The position numbers were made by a program, and so were the translations under genes. Shown piece by piece: positions 25,101-33,775 of a DNA stretch of 64,000 bases. Position 1 is the stretch's first letter. The number at the start of each line of letters is the position of its first letter. The stretch spans positions 62,001 to 126,000 of the forward strand of contig JASANG010000847.1 of assembly GCA_030248215.1 (NCBI GenBank), read 5' to 3'. The notes below the pieces were generated by a model. That model ran no database searches, was not told the DNA's origin, and saw only the letters and a program-made list of their open reading frames with translations. Origin of the DNA: Enoplolaimus lenunculus (Eukaryota > Nematoda > Enoplea > Enoplida > Thoracostomopsidae).

Positions 25101-28100
25101 TCCCGAATTGGATGTCGCCCATCGGCGCAACTGACCTGGCCTTGAACCACAACTTTTCGATCTGAAAACACAGTTGTAGCATTGTTGTCACAAAACATTA
25201 TTGACTAAAGGATTTATTAAAATATACACTTTCGATAGATAAACTGAGAACAGGGCCTGAACAGTAGTACTGTATTGATCCAAATAAGAGGGGGAGTGTA
25301 ATAAGAGGGGGTCCTCATTTTGAGTCCGAATAAGTAGGAGTCTGTATCCCTAATAAGGGTCCGTAAGCGGATAGAGTCCCTAAACCCTAATTAGAGTCCA
25401 TAAATGTCAATAAACCCTAATTGCAGCGCATAAATGTTAATTAACCATAATTGTAGCGCATAAATGACTCCAGGACCAAACAATTCGAGTTCGAAAATTT
25501 AAAGCGTTCTTAAATTTTGAATGTACATTCCTAAGTAGAACCTTCACACAAGCTATTGACACAAGACAAATAAACGTTTAATGCAACGGATAGTTGCAGT
25601 ACCGGATATATATCAGTAACGAAGGGAAGCGGAGTGTAGGTTAAAACTAAATAACAGTCTGCAACCAAATAACAAAGGGGGGTACCCTCTAAAGAGGCCA
25701 AATAAATATCAGTCCCCTCCCTTATTCGGGTAACTACAGTATAAGCATATTTCTAAGGCTAAGCCTACGCCTAAGCCTAAGCATAAGAATTAGCATATAC
25801 CTAAGCCTAAGCCTAAGCCTAAGCCTAGCCTAAGCCTAAGCCTAAGCCTAAGCCTAAGCAAAAATGCCGGAAAACGCTCGGGTCCTGTTATATACATAGG
25901 CCGATAAACTGGTAGACGAATAAGAAACTGATTCACGGAATACAACAGGCGGAAGTAATGCGTTTTACTGCAGTTCCGGTGTCGGTCGACGTACCATACC
26001 GCACGGTGCTGGACCGCATCGCATACAGACCCGTAGTCAGTTCACTTTGCTAGCGGGGTTAAACATTCTTCGCGAAGGATAAACAAGGGTTTTTGATGAC
26101 TTACAAGCAAGGTTGAAAATTTTTCAAGATGGAGCCACAATTCCTCCAGGGGTGCTGTGCACCTTTGAGCCCGGTCACAAACCAATTTACAATTAAAATT
26201 TGTTCACTGACTTCGCCGTCGGACGCCGGACGGCATCATACGATAAACGCCACCCAAAGGTACCATAACCCCGTGTTGTAATTTACGTTCTTGGGAAGAC
26301 CAATATCCTTGGTGCTAAACATGAAATCTTGGAGCACTCAAGGTGGAGAAAATTTACGGAATTCCGGTTATTTTCAATTTTTGCCGGTGTCAAAATTTAA
26401 AAAAAATTGAAATTATACAGAAATAAAAAAAATTCACTACTTTTCAGGGTACAACATAGGTCCGTCTACAAGGTATACATGGGTCAAAATACATCGGTAT
26501 TCCCATAGCGGATAATCTAGTTGTTCACTGGGTATTAACTGGCTCGCTGAGTCGCAAAAACTTGACACACTTTCTTCGTGTAAAGGTACCTGTTCAGTAT
26601 AAGACAGCGATTATAACAGCATGAAAACACTGTAATGGATTTCATTTCGAGAGAGTATAACTTTATACTTCGTTGTCTGAAGTCAATCAGGTTATTCTTA
26701 AATCTGTAAAAATGTCTTATTTTTCATTTATTCTCAAATTTTAAGAGGAAAATAATTCTCGTTACCTCTGTGCTTGTAAAACTATCCACTTACCAGTTAA
26801 ATCAAGTTGTTCATTAGATTCGCCGCTGTACAGCCATTTGTTGCTTCCAATTGCACGACTATGTCCAATCTTTGGTTTACGTCGACGTCCGCTACGTGTC
26901 GCTTTTACTTTGCCCTGTGTACGTTTTGCGTTTAATTTCGTTTTGTTACTGCCATCTTGACTGTATACTTCATTCCCACGATCTCGACTGGACGCTTGAT
27001 TCCCACGCTGTCGACTGAATGCTTTTTTCTCACGCTGTCGGCCAGATACATTATTCCCACGACCTAGATCGGACACTTTATTCCCACGGTTTCGTGTATA
27101 AACTTTGTTCTTACCGTTTCTACCAGATTGTTGAATCCGTCGATTTTGACCGGATGCTTGATTCCAGATTGAATACAACCGTCGATTTTTGACAATCTTT
27201 TCCAACATTTTTGCTCGATGCTCAAGTTTTTGTTGTTGGTTTGACAGCTGCCGATGTTGAGTTTGCATTTCAGTTGAGTTTTCGCTCATTCCGCCCGCTC
27301 CAGATTTGTCAATTTCACTTCGGTTGAGATTCCTTGTTTTCGAAGTGAAATTTAACTTTGAGTTCAATTCAACGGCTGTTTTACTGCTCAATTTTGAACT
27401 TGAGGTTGCTCCGACGACACCACTTAATTTTCTACCCTCGTCTCGAGTTTGAGTAGTTTGCATCGTTTCATCAGATTGAGATTTCGCCAATTTTTGAGCT
27501 GGTAATGCACCTCTCGGCAAACTTGTAGATGCTATTTTTGTTGCAGTTGACCTGACTACCGTAGACCCATTGCCTGAGGCAACTTGGCTACCCTCAAACG
27601 CAGCCAGTTCTCGTTCCATACCAGATTTGTCTATAATGTTGCCTAATTTAGAACTTTTTCCCGTAGATTTCCTATTCGTCAGCTTCCTAGTTACTATTTC
27701 AGAATTGGTCACTTTTTCTGTTGCTGTTTTCGTTGTCCTTAGTCCCAATCCTGCGACTGTTCCGTTTCTAAGCGTCCTACTTCGAGCTTCTAAACCCGAT
27801 ATGGTTATCCCAGCTCCGGATTTACCCGATTTTTGGCTCAACACAGCAGTTTTGCCTGATCCTTGGCTGCTGGCGGCAGCTCTTGGGGGAAACAACCGGT
27901 CGATGTTAGTTTGAATTTGTTGATTTTCAAGGATTGTCTGCAATTCAAATGCTTCGGTCATTCGTAGAAGCTCTTTCGCGTGGCTGTAGAGCCGGTCTTC
28001 AGGACGATCCACTTTACAGCAACCGGTGTAGTGTTCAATACGTTCGCAGCTGAAACAGTTTATGCAACTCACAATAACATGCGTACTCCAGGTGGCATTT

Positions 28101-31100
28101 GACGGGTAGTGTTATGGACACTGAAGCCAAAAAAGCTTCAATATCCTGGACGTGGGAAGTGTTATGGACACTGAAGCCAAAAAAGCTTCAATATCCTGGA
28201 CGTGGGTAGTGTTATGGACACTGAAGCCAAAAAAGCTTCAATATCGTGGACGTGGGTAGTGTTATGGACACTGAAGCCAAAAAAGCTTCAATATCATGGA
28301 CGTGGGTTGTGTTATGGACACTGAAGCCAAAAAAGGTTCAATATCCTGGACGTGGGTAGTGTTATGGACACTGAAGCCAAAAAAGCTTCAATATCCTGGA
28401 CGTGGGTAGTGTTATGGACACTGAAGCCAAAAAAGCTTCAATATCCTGGACGTGGGTAGTGTTATGGACACTGAAGCCAAAAAAGCTTCAATATTCTGGA
28501 CGTGGGTAGTGTTATGGACACTGAAGCCAAAAAAGCTTCAATATCCTGGACGTGGGTAGTGTTATGGACACTGAAGCCAAAAAAGCTTCAATATCCTGGA
28601 CGTGGGTAGTGTTATGGACACTGAAGCCAAAAAAGCTTCAATATCCTGGACGTGGGTAGTGTTATCAGAAAGCTAAGTCTAAAGCAAAGCCTAAACCTAA
28701 CCATGAAGCTCAAAGAAAATGAAAATCGTCAAACTACTTTGAAATCTGAGATACTTCTAAAAGTAACATTTGCCACACTTAGGGTGCACTTACAGAAGAC
28801 CTGAGCCCTATTTTGCAGGGTGTAACCGGAAATCTATTTCCGCTTCCGGTAAAAATAGGCGTCCGCTTTCGTTTAACACTTACTTATATCCAAAAGGGCA
28901 CAAATCGTCTCGAAGCAAGCCTTGTCTGTCGCAACTAAGCACGTCGCCATGTACCAAAAACGGAAGACGTCCAGTTGTGCAATGTCCCAGCATCCAAGGA
29001 TCTTCTAAAACAAACAAATAAATAAATAAACAAAGAAACAAACAAACAAACAATTAATCAAACAAACAAACAAACAAACAATCGAACAAACAAACAATCA
29101 ATCAAATAATCAATCAAACAAACAAACAAACAATTAATCAAACAAACAAACAAACAAACAATCGAACAAACAAACCAACAATCAAGCAAACAAACAAACA
29201 AACAAACAAACAAACAAACAAACAAACTGTTTTCGTTTAAATTCTGAATGAGATCGATTTTCATTTTCTTGCACTTCAAAAGGGGACACTTACACTTCGA
29301 GCTAATTTTTATCTCGTTCCCCCATCGTAATGTTTTGTTATAAAAAATAACTTAGAAGATACTGTTAGGGTTGTGCTAACTTTACTGTGCCATACGCCTC
29401 CGCATGACAGACAACTGATGTTCAAAATACGGCAAATTCGATTTTCTCTACATTTTTACTAATTTTGAGCTCAACAACTGTAATAGTTAGTGAGTCTGAA
29501 ACCCTAAGTCATGCACTCAAAATACTATTTCTGATATTTAAGGAAAAATTTGTTACATTAGCAAGGTGCACTTGAAAAGTATTTCTGTTATAACAGAAAA
29601 GTTTTCAAAAAAGCGTTGAAATAAAATCTGAAAACAAACGTTTTCCAGTTATTTTTAGAAAAATTGTTTTAATAGATATCATAGAAACTTTTCAGATTTG
29701 CCGCAGAAAATACTTTTTTGAATAAACTCAGAAATACTTTTTTGTGTGTGGTGATAATGACCAGAACGGTGGCCGCTCGCATATGTTCCCAAAAGTTTAA
29801 GTGGGTGTCCTCGGCCTATAGGCCAAATCATCAGGAAACCGGCCCAGAAGGTTTATTCAAACGCGACGAAGTCAGTTCCGTAGTCAGAAGAATGTGTTAA
29901 TTGAAACCCAAAACAATTGAACCTGGAGTGTATATGCCGATATTTTAAATGGCTTACAAACGGGACTAAAACGTAGCTATGGTACAAACAGTTGCTAGAT
30001 TGCAAAAAGTGTACCTACAATTGTATATTTAGGCTAACTACGGTCAAAACGTACCGATTTCTAACAAATCGTTCATAGACCCATCGAACGCTAACTCGAC
30101 TGTTACGAGTCCACGAGAAGTTGAAGTTTGAGCGACCTCCCACGACAAACTTTCGCCGAGTTCTCGGTCTACGTTGTTACCGCCTTGACTAGATTCTAAA
30201 AACTGATAATTTTCCCACACTCTATCTGTGTGTGCTGTTTGCGGACCGTGGGAAAATTTCTTGACGTGCTGTGGACCGTGGGAAAAATGTCTCGAGTTCA
30301 ACACTTCAAAGTAAGTTGTCGCGTCGTCGCCAGACAGCTCGTGAGAACTTGACGATTGATTTTGGAGTAATTCGTCGAAAATGTTCCACAATTCAGACGT
30401 CTCGTTTGAGTCTGAGAATATTCTTCCGGTCGAGTTGACTACGACCAGTTGGGACCGCGATAGCTGTGGCCTCCATTGTTCTGCGCTTGTGAATATTTGG
30501 CTGAATTCCGGATGCTGAAAATCTGGACAGCATCCAGAATGTCCTGAGGGAAGCGATTCACAGCTGAATAAAATTTAAATTTTATTTTCAAATATGATTT
30601 CAAAACATTTCATTGAACGAATAAACATGCAATGTTGTACTATTTACAAGCGAAGCTAAAAGTTATACCAAAGAGGGTAAATATTTTTCTAGGGTGACTA
30701 AATTTTCTCTGGGCAGCGTCCTGGCTGTGAACCTGTATGTTTTTAACTCTTTCAAACTTTATTATTAATTTTAATGCCGAATATCATGCGGAGCACAAGA
30801 ACATTTCTTGAATAGACAAAAGTATAACATATTTAATTCTAAGCAGTACCATATACAACCCTTCACAAAAAATTTGCGGCGGATGCGGTAGGGGACAAAC
30901 CCACGACGTACGGATTACCGGTCCGCTGCTCTAACCACTGAGCTACGCACACTGTGAATTCCAATGAGTTGATTAATCAATTCAGCTAGCGAGTTGGTAA
31001 TTTTTTAATATAAAAATTGTGGCCCATATAAATTTCAGGGGCTGAGCGTGTTTCTGTCGGACTCGTATCAAGTAAGCTTAGGCTTTAGACTAAATTTTTG

Positions 31101-32007
31101 TTTGGCTTAGGCTTAGGCTTAGGCTAAAGCTTAGGAATATGCTCATTCTTACGCTTGGGCTTAAGCTTAGGCTTAAGGACCAAAATTGGTAAAAGCTTTT
31201 TTAAATGTTGCAACTTACGCATAAGCAATGGGACAAGCAGGGGTTGCCCCCTGGTCGTCTGTCTTGCATTCGATCACGTCTCCAAGCCAATGCAGGGGTC
31301 GATAGCCATTCAAGCATAAAATATCACTCTGTCTGTAACCTAAAATAGCCAAAACCATAGGGTGTACCCGATGGCGCATCCACAAATTTCTAACCAGAGG
31401 GCGGACTGGCAAAAGTAACGAAACGCAATTTTTACTGTATGCAACAATATATGTGCCAATTTTTTGAGGGGAAATTCAAAGGTAAAAACATAATTATGTT
31501 ATCACAAAAAAAATTTGACGGTGGGGGCTTACGCCTTCCCCATTTCTGGATCCGCTAGTGGGTGTAACCCGATGTCTGGTTTCGTTATACAACATCCACA
31601 TTTTTCTGTTATATTTTTATGCTCATAATTAATAATGCACAAAAGTGAATGATATTTTATAAAAAGGATTGTGCAACTGTGTTCATTCTGAGCAGGATGA
31701 ATGTACCCAGTGCGCGTTGCATTTTTTCGATCTCATTTCAAACTTATCGTCGTAAAAGTATTGGTATTTTGAGGATAATTTGTATATATCGTTACCCTCG
31801 ACAGCACCAATACACTGTACTGTAGTGACTCTGGATAAGAGATGAGTAATAATTGGTGGGATAACGGATAAGACCCATGTTTCGTATCTTTCTTCCGCTA
31901 TTAACAAAATTAATATCATACTTACAATTGACCAACGGTAGCACTAGCACTGAAATACAGAATTGCAATATTTTAAGACATATTGTGTAAAAAGTTGCCG
32001 AAACCAT
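9923..32007 (-). CDS. Giant secreted Lustrin-type cysteine-rich / PAN-domain protein (13 exons)
   Basis: Thirteen minus-strand exons join in frame to 9,090 nt (3,029 residues). Their coordinates are 32007-31926, 31339-31219, 30563-30055, 29004-28884, 28049-26794, 25161-25026, 24708-18944, 16982-16858, 15797-15635, 14000-13873, 12878-12722, 11139-10817 and 10126-9923. In order they encode a signal peptide (residues 1-27), Lustrin-type Cys domain 1 (about 28-85), a linker, domain 2 (about 238-290), a basic repeat-bearing linker, domain 3 (about 697-755), a linker of some 1,900 residues rich in S/T/N/Q/R, two PAN/Apple-type domains (about 2,664-2,855) and a Cys-rich tail. Lustrin-type and PAN modules are extracellular in known proteins, so I infer a matrix, cuticle or adhesive role. 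Phases agree at every junction, which strongly supports the model. The last two exons and the 5' end are the least certain. Confidence 0.8.
10540..10640. mobile_element. M3 element end fragment
   Basis: ATACTGTATTGACCCGAATA, then AAGAGGGGG repeats and a stretch matching the left 90 bp of the 25270 copy. It lies in intron 12 of the Lustrin/PAN gene. Confidence 0.6.
10817..11139 (-). CDS. Lustrin/PAN gene, exon 12: Ser/Thr-rich segment and Cys module
   Basis: After acceptor aattaattctag the exon encodes a Ser/Thr/Gln-rich stretch, then a compact Cys module: LCLRQPYVRECPDGTRSQF followed by GKCCSYPWGYC. The ECPDG and KCC spacing loosely recalls a Lustrin-type domain. The donor gtatgttcg is in phase 0. 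Confidence 0.65.
11555..11760. mobile_element. T1 element, right end truncated
   Basis: The left end GGCCCATGTATACAACAGGG and both CCTAAG arrays are intact. The right inverted end stops at GATCCGGCCCT. It lies in intron 11 of the Lustrin/PAN gene. Confidence 0.75.
12422..12678. mobile_element. M1 element
   Basis: TGTAAATTTCAGTGAGTTG to GGAATTTACAGTGTA, in intron 11 close to exon 11 of the Lustrin/PAN gene. Confidence 0.7.
12722..12878 (-). CDS. Lustrin/PAN gene, exon 11: second half of PAN domain 2
   Basis: The exon is 157 nt, phase 0 to 1. It encodes AQYRCGLVYDSMKRCG and LALVSCFRCADS. The acceptor is ttacattttag and the donor gtacgt. An M1 repeat begins about 45 nt beyond the donor. Confidence 0.75.
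13010..13460. repeat. R5 repeat, about two and a half tandem units
   Basis: Units of roughly 175 bp with the recurring phrases CATTTTGGGCAAACGCCGG, GGATAACTGATAAGACCC and TTTGGCATGGGATGATCAGG. It is diverged between units and lies in intron 10 of the Lustrin/PAN gene. Confidence 0.6.
13514..13773. mobile_element. M1 element
   Basis: GTACAGTGTAAATTTCAGTG to GGAATTTACAGTGTA, a complete copy in intron 10 of the Lustrin/PAN gene, preceded by a short (ca/ta) run. Confidence 0.75.
13873..14000 (-). CDS. Lustrin/PAN gene, exon 10: first half of PAN domain 2
   Basis: The acceptor is ctaatttcag and the donor gtaaat. It encodes CFSKIQFF, a linker, then IDECIFLCYSIVSCHQ. It has the same phases and core motif as exon 8, so the two PAN exon pairs arose by tandem duplication. 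Confidence 0.75.
14121..14377. mobile_element. M1 element
   Basis: TACACTGTAAATTTCAGTGA to AGAATTTACAGTGTA, a complete copy, followed 11 bp later by another. Confidence 0.75.
14389..14630. mobile_element. M1 element, diverged
   Basis: CACTGTAAATTCCAGTGAG to AAGAATTTACTGTA. It is next to the preceding copy, giving a near-tandem pair. Confidence 0.65.
14964..15220. mobile_element. M1 element, opposite orientation
   Basis: CACACTGTAAAAATTCCAATG to GGAATTTACAGTG. The interior is inverted relative to the copies at 14121 and 13514. Confidence 0.7.
15395..15570. mobile_element. M1 element remnant
   Basis: Internal M1 sequence (AACTCATTCTGAATGTTAAT; TTAACTCAGAAATAACC) without terminal CACTGTAA ends. 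Confidence 0.5.
15635..15797 (-). CDS. Lustrin/PAN gene, exon 9: second half of PAN domain 1
   Basis: The exon runs from phase 0 to phase 1 and encodes SFQCRFIAEPADSC and later VPVLVSCLRCNQVNAE. It aligns with exon 11 at Q/Y-x-C-x...C...LVSC-x-RC. The donor gttact is weak; it was chosen because phase and alignment agree. Confidence 0.7.
16858..16982 (-). CDS. Lustrin/PAN gene, exon 8: first half of PAN domain 1
   Basis: The acceptor is actataattacag and the donor gtataa; phases are 1 and 0. It encodes CMTKIAFKAKPDTT and then ADECIFLCYSVSNCNQ. The pair C..(L)C....C is the central PAN/Apple helix motif. It aligns closely with exon 10. Confidence 0.75.
16895..17700. repeat. AT-rich tandem array in intron 7 of the Lustrin/PAN gene
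   Basis: From about 17085 onward the phrase AAAATATCTGCAATTAAAAA recurs every ~28-40 bp, about 18-20 times, with decay toward 17700. Its inverse gives spurious Phe/Tyr-rich frames. The first 190 bp of this interval hold exon 8's upstream side and no repeat. Confidence 0.75.
18944..24708 (-). CDS. Lustrin/PAN gene, giant exon 7: end of domain 3 plus ~1,900-residue linker
   Basis: The exon is 5,765 nt and opens CELRNQLAVCCLDLKQ after acceptor tatttttcag. The remainder is low-complexity, rich in S, T, N, Q, R, E and K, with almost no cysteine. It includes a K/E stretch near 22400 and a Q/L-rich predicted coiled coil at about 19300-18990. An open frame this long in AT-rich DNA, with no stop in 1,921 codons, is itself strong evidence of selection for coding. 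I chose donor gtaccg at 18943 because its phase 1 fits the PAN exon. The frame stays open about 230 nt further, so the 3' edge is provisional. Confidence 0.85.
24774..24967. mobile_element. T1 element, intron 6 of Lustrin/PAN gene
   Basis: It runs from GGCCCATGTAAAGATCAGGG to GTTCTATACATTGACC, between exon 6 and the giant exon 7. The telomere-like units are few and diverged. Confidence 0.7.
25026..25161 (-). CDS. Lustrin/PAN gene, exon 6: first half of Lustrin-type domain 3
   Basis: The exon is 136 nt, phase 1 to 2. It encodes VSCADGRHPIRDSNYRIIQC then QRCPVGH. The acceptor is gttttcag and the donor gtaagttatg. With exon 7 it restores C...HP..D......C.........RCP.GHNCE.......CC. Confidence 0.8.
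25245..25902. mobile_element. T1 element interrupted by an M3 element
   Basis: Left part: GAACAGGGCCTGAACAGTAG up to 25267. The right part resumes at TATAAGCATATTTC (25740) and holds the purest telomere tract of the window, about ten CCTAAGC-type units at 25798-25860. It ends in TATACATAGGCC. Confidence 0.75.
25270..25739. mobile_element. M3 element nested in T1, TA target duplication
   Basis: The 470-bp insert has inverted ends CTGTATTGATCCAAATAAG and the complement of CTGTAGTTACCCGAATAAG. TA flanks both sides, and the empty site GTAGTATAAGC matches intact T1 copies. Inside are repeated phrases like TAATTAGAGTCCATAAATG. A Tc1/mariner-type non-autonomous element is likely from the TA duplication. 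Confidence 0.75.
26794..28049 (-). CDS. Lustrin/PAN gene, exon 5: second half of domain 2 plus basic linker
   Basis: The exon opens CERIEHYTGCC after acceptor ctgtttcag, and a predicted-helical stretch follows. About 390 residues rich in S/T/K/R/G come next. Between about 27150 and 26955 the DNA has a 27-bp period, giving 9-residue units such as RGNKVSDLG, RGNNVSGRQ, RGNQASSRD and RGNEVYSQD. Its end is very basic (KVKATRSGRRRKPK). The donor gtaagtgg is in phase 1. Confidence 0.8.
26955..27150 (-). repeat. 27-bp coding minisatellite in exon 5
   Basis: ATTCCCACG recurs at 27-bp spacing on the plus strand, giving 9-residue units (RGNxxSxxx) on the minus strand. About seven units, in frame with the Lustrin/PAN protein. 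Confidence 0.7.
28111..28660. repeat. Minisatellite, 11 units of 50 bp
   Basis: The unit begins GTTATGGACACTGAAGCC and ends CCTGGACGTGGGTAGT. Each unit holds the inverted pair TGAAGC...GCTTCA. Units differ by only a few bases, so expansion is recent. The array ends about 60 bp before the acceptor of exon 5 of the Lustrin/PAN gene. Confidence 0.95.
28884..29004 (-). CDS. Lustrin/PAN gene, exon 4: first half of Lustrin-type domain 2
   Basis: The exon is 121 nt with acceptor tgtttgttttag and donor gtaagtg. It encodes GHCTTGRLPFLVHGDVLSC then LCPFGY, and the split codon completes Asn before CER in exon 5. The acceptor abuts a long (caaa)n tract. Confidence 0.8.
29007..29226. repeat. (caaa)n / (caat)n microsatellite
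   Basis: Long runs of ACAAACAAACAA with ATCAATCA interruptions, lying immediately 5' (minus strand) of the acceptor of exon 4. The T-rich complement may serve as its polypyrimidine tract. Confidence 0.9.
29513..29756. mobile_element. R6 inverted-repeat element
   Basis: CACTCAAAATACTATTTCTG at one end and the inverse of CACACAAAAAAGTATTTCTG at the other. The interior has TTTCTGTTATAACAGAAA and AAGGTGCACTTG. It lies in intron 3 of the Lustrin/PAN gene. Confidence 0.6.
30055..30563 (-). CDS. Lustrin/PAN gene, exon 3: second half of domain 1 plus linker
   Basis: The exon opens CESLPSGHSGCC, the C-E..CC half of the domain. A linker rich in S, N, E and H follows, with a near-repeat (HFSHGPQHVKKFSHGPQ). 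The donor is gtacgt after GAAATCG, in phase 1. Confidence 0.75.
30878..30950 (-). pseudogene. tRNA-Thr(GGT)-like pseudogene or SINE head
   Basis: On the minus strand GTGCGTAGCTCAGTGGTTAG is a good A box and D arm. The anticodon stem GCGGA/TCCGT pairs around the loop CCGGTAA (anticodon GGT). The T arm reads GTGGGTTTGTCCCC, a damaged B box, position 33 is C not T, and the acceptor stem pairs poorly. It is unlikely to be a working tRNA. Confidence 0.5.
30951..31005. mobile_element. M1 element end fragment
   Basis: ACTGTGAATTCCAATGAGTT and the GATTAATCAATTCAGC block, then unrelated sequence. It abuts a tRNA-like sequence. Confidence 0.55.
31021..31178. mobile_element. T1 element, right end missing
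   Basis: GGCCCATATAAATTTCAGGG, the GTAAGCTTAGGCTTTAGAC block and TTAGGC units up to TTAGGCTTAAGG. It lies in intron 2 of the Lustrin/PAN gene... between exon 2 and exon 3. Confidence 0.65.
31219..31339 (-). CDS. Lustrin/PAN gene, exon 2: first half of Lustrin-type domain 1
   Basis: The exon is 121 nt, phase 1 to phase 2. It encodes DILCLNGYRPLHWLGDVIEC followed by ACPIAYA, the C..G.P....G....C....CP.. half of the domain. It has exactly the length and phases of exon 4. Confidence 0.75.
31926..32007 (-). CDS. Lustrin/PAN gene, exon 1 (signal peptide)
   Basis: The exon runs from the ATG to donor gtaagtat and encodes 27 residues with a hydrophobic core (LQFCISVLVLPLVN). It ends in phase 1, and the split codon becomes Cys with the next exon. 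No obvious upstream coding exon is seen. Confidence 0.65.
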
Positions 32008-32136
32008 TCTCGTTATTTCAGTACAATTGCTACTCGTACAACCATCATATCAAACATATATATATTGGTAGATATATTTTATTCTTAATATTAAATTCTC
32101 AATGCTAAAATATAAACGCCTAGTCTAAGCTTAAAG

Positions 32137-32354
32137 GGCCAATGTAAAGAATAGGGCCGGAACAGTATTATAAGCATATTGCTAAGCCTAAGCCTAAGCC
32201 TAAGCCTAAACCTAAGCGTATGAATGGGCATATTCCTAAGCCTAAGCCTAAGCCTAAATCTATGCCAAGCAAAAAAATTAATTAGTCTAACGCTTAAGCT
32301 TACTCTGTTGTAGTTCCACAGAAAAGCTTGAAGCCCCTGATCTTTGCGTGGGCC
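32137..32354. mobile_element. T1 element upstream of the Lustrin/PAN gene
   Basis: Ends GGCCAATGTAAAGAATAGGG and CCCCTGATCTTTGCGTGGGCC. Its first array has about six CCTAAG/CCTAAA units in register. It lies about 130 bp 5' of the signal-peptide exon. Confidence 0.75.
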
Positions 32355-33129
32355 ACTTTAAGCAATAATATAGGTTCTTGACTAACAATATTAAGTATAA
32401 TTCCATGCATAAGTTTATACAAAATCTTAGGGCGAAACGTAACTGTAATCCTTTGTGTAAACTTACTCCGAAGCTTAGGAAACCAAACCTTTTAAAGTGT
32501 AAATTTCGTCCAAATAAACACGCAAATTTACCTACCCACACAAAACAAATTGGCTGGTATTCAAGAAATATTGTCTAAAATTTAACACAATTTAGTGTCT
32601 TACAGACTCCAGCCGACATATATGTCCAGAGTCGCAGGTAAACGAGAACCAGGTAAGAAATTTATGTCTCGGTGTTGACCCGCGGCTGGGTATTTTTAAC
32701 TACAGTAGCACTCGGCCAGCTTAAAGGTTTTTGTGACGTAAAGTGAAGCCAAGCAAGAATACCTTGAAAATTTAGACAAATTCTTTACTGGACACAAACG
32801 ATATTTTGAGGTTGTCTAAAAGGTGGATCGTGGGTGAAATAGTTTGGGTAAAAAAATAAAATTTCCGTGGGAAATGCGCGGGTCGCATAAAGAATTCTTT
32901 GATTTTTTCTATTCCAGTCTTTTATTTCTGAAATCATTCAAAAATATAAGTCTGAAAATTTTCAAACTTATGTGTCTGAAACATAAGCCTTCGGTTTCAG
33001 AAACGATTAAGACAAATTGACATAAATTTCTGAGCTGTTCACGACTATTAATGTCACAAATTACAGATATTAGAGTTGAAAATTTTAGAAATCAAGAGTC
33101 TAATAATTTCATGACTATTTTTCTTGTGT

Positions 33130-33406
33130 GTATGTCAATCAATAAAATTACACACAAAAAAGTATTTCTGAATTTATTCAGAAAAGTGTTTTCTGTGGCA
33201 AATCTGAAAAGTTTGGCTGGTATTTAAGACAGTTTTTCTAAAAATAACTGGAAAACGTTTATTTTCAGACTTTATTTCAGAACGTTTTTTGAAAACATTT
33301 CTGTTATAACAGAAATACTTTCCAAGTGCACCTTGCTAAGCATATTTTTCAAATGTAAGAAATTGTTTCTTAAATATGAGAAATATTATTTTGAGTGTAA
33401 GATATT
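33130..33406. mobile_element. R6 element, opposite orientation
   Basis: The copy at 29513 read inversely: ACACAAAAAAGTATTTCTGA, TTTCTGTTATAACAGAAA, CAAGTGCACCTTGCTAAGC and ATTATTTTGAGTGTAAG. Confidence 0.6.
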
Positions 33407-33584
33407 CTATTGTTTTAAAAGCTACGATAAGCCAATGGATGACTTTTTCCACAATCTTAACTTTAATCTTAACGAATCAGCATAGTTTAGGTACATAGGT
33501 TAAGATTCTGGTTCACAATATGCAAATTGACCAAATTTTCATAGAAAATGTTGGTTTTCTGTTTGTAAATAAATTTTTTAAACC

Positions 33585-33775
33585 TTTCTTCAAATGTGTA
33601 TAGCAACTATCATCAGTTAGTAATAAGTTTCCAAACTCACTAGCTGTTGCAGTTGTTGAACTCAAAATTGATACAAACGTCGAGCAAATCGTATGCGAAA
33701 AATGTGCTGAATTTTCAGCCTCAGCATGCACTATCACCAATTGGCGATAGGTACTACAGACGTTTGAGAATACGG
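33585..33775. mobile_element. Short inverted-repeat element (M6)
   Basis: TTCAAATGTGTATAGCAACT and ATCAGTTAGTAATA at the left answer CCAATTGGCGATAGGTACT and ACGTTTGAGAATAC at the right. Related fragments occur near 2500, 5735 and 53650. Confidence 0.5.

Noticed and set aside
29058-29279. Frame of repeated CLFVCLFV
   Set aside because: It is the complement of the (caaa)n microsatellite.
30878-30950. Functional tRNA-Thr gene
   Set aside because: C at position 33, a damaged B box and a poorly paired acceptor stem make function unlikely; it was kept as a pseudogene.
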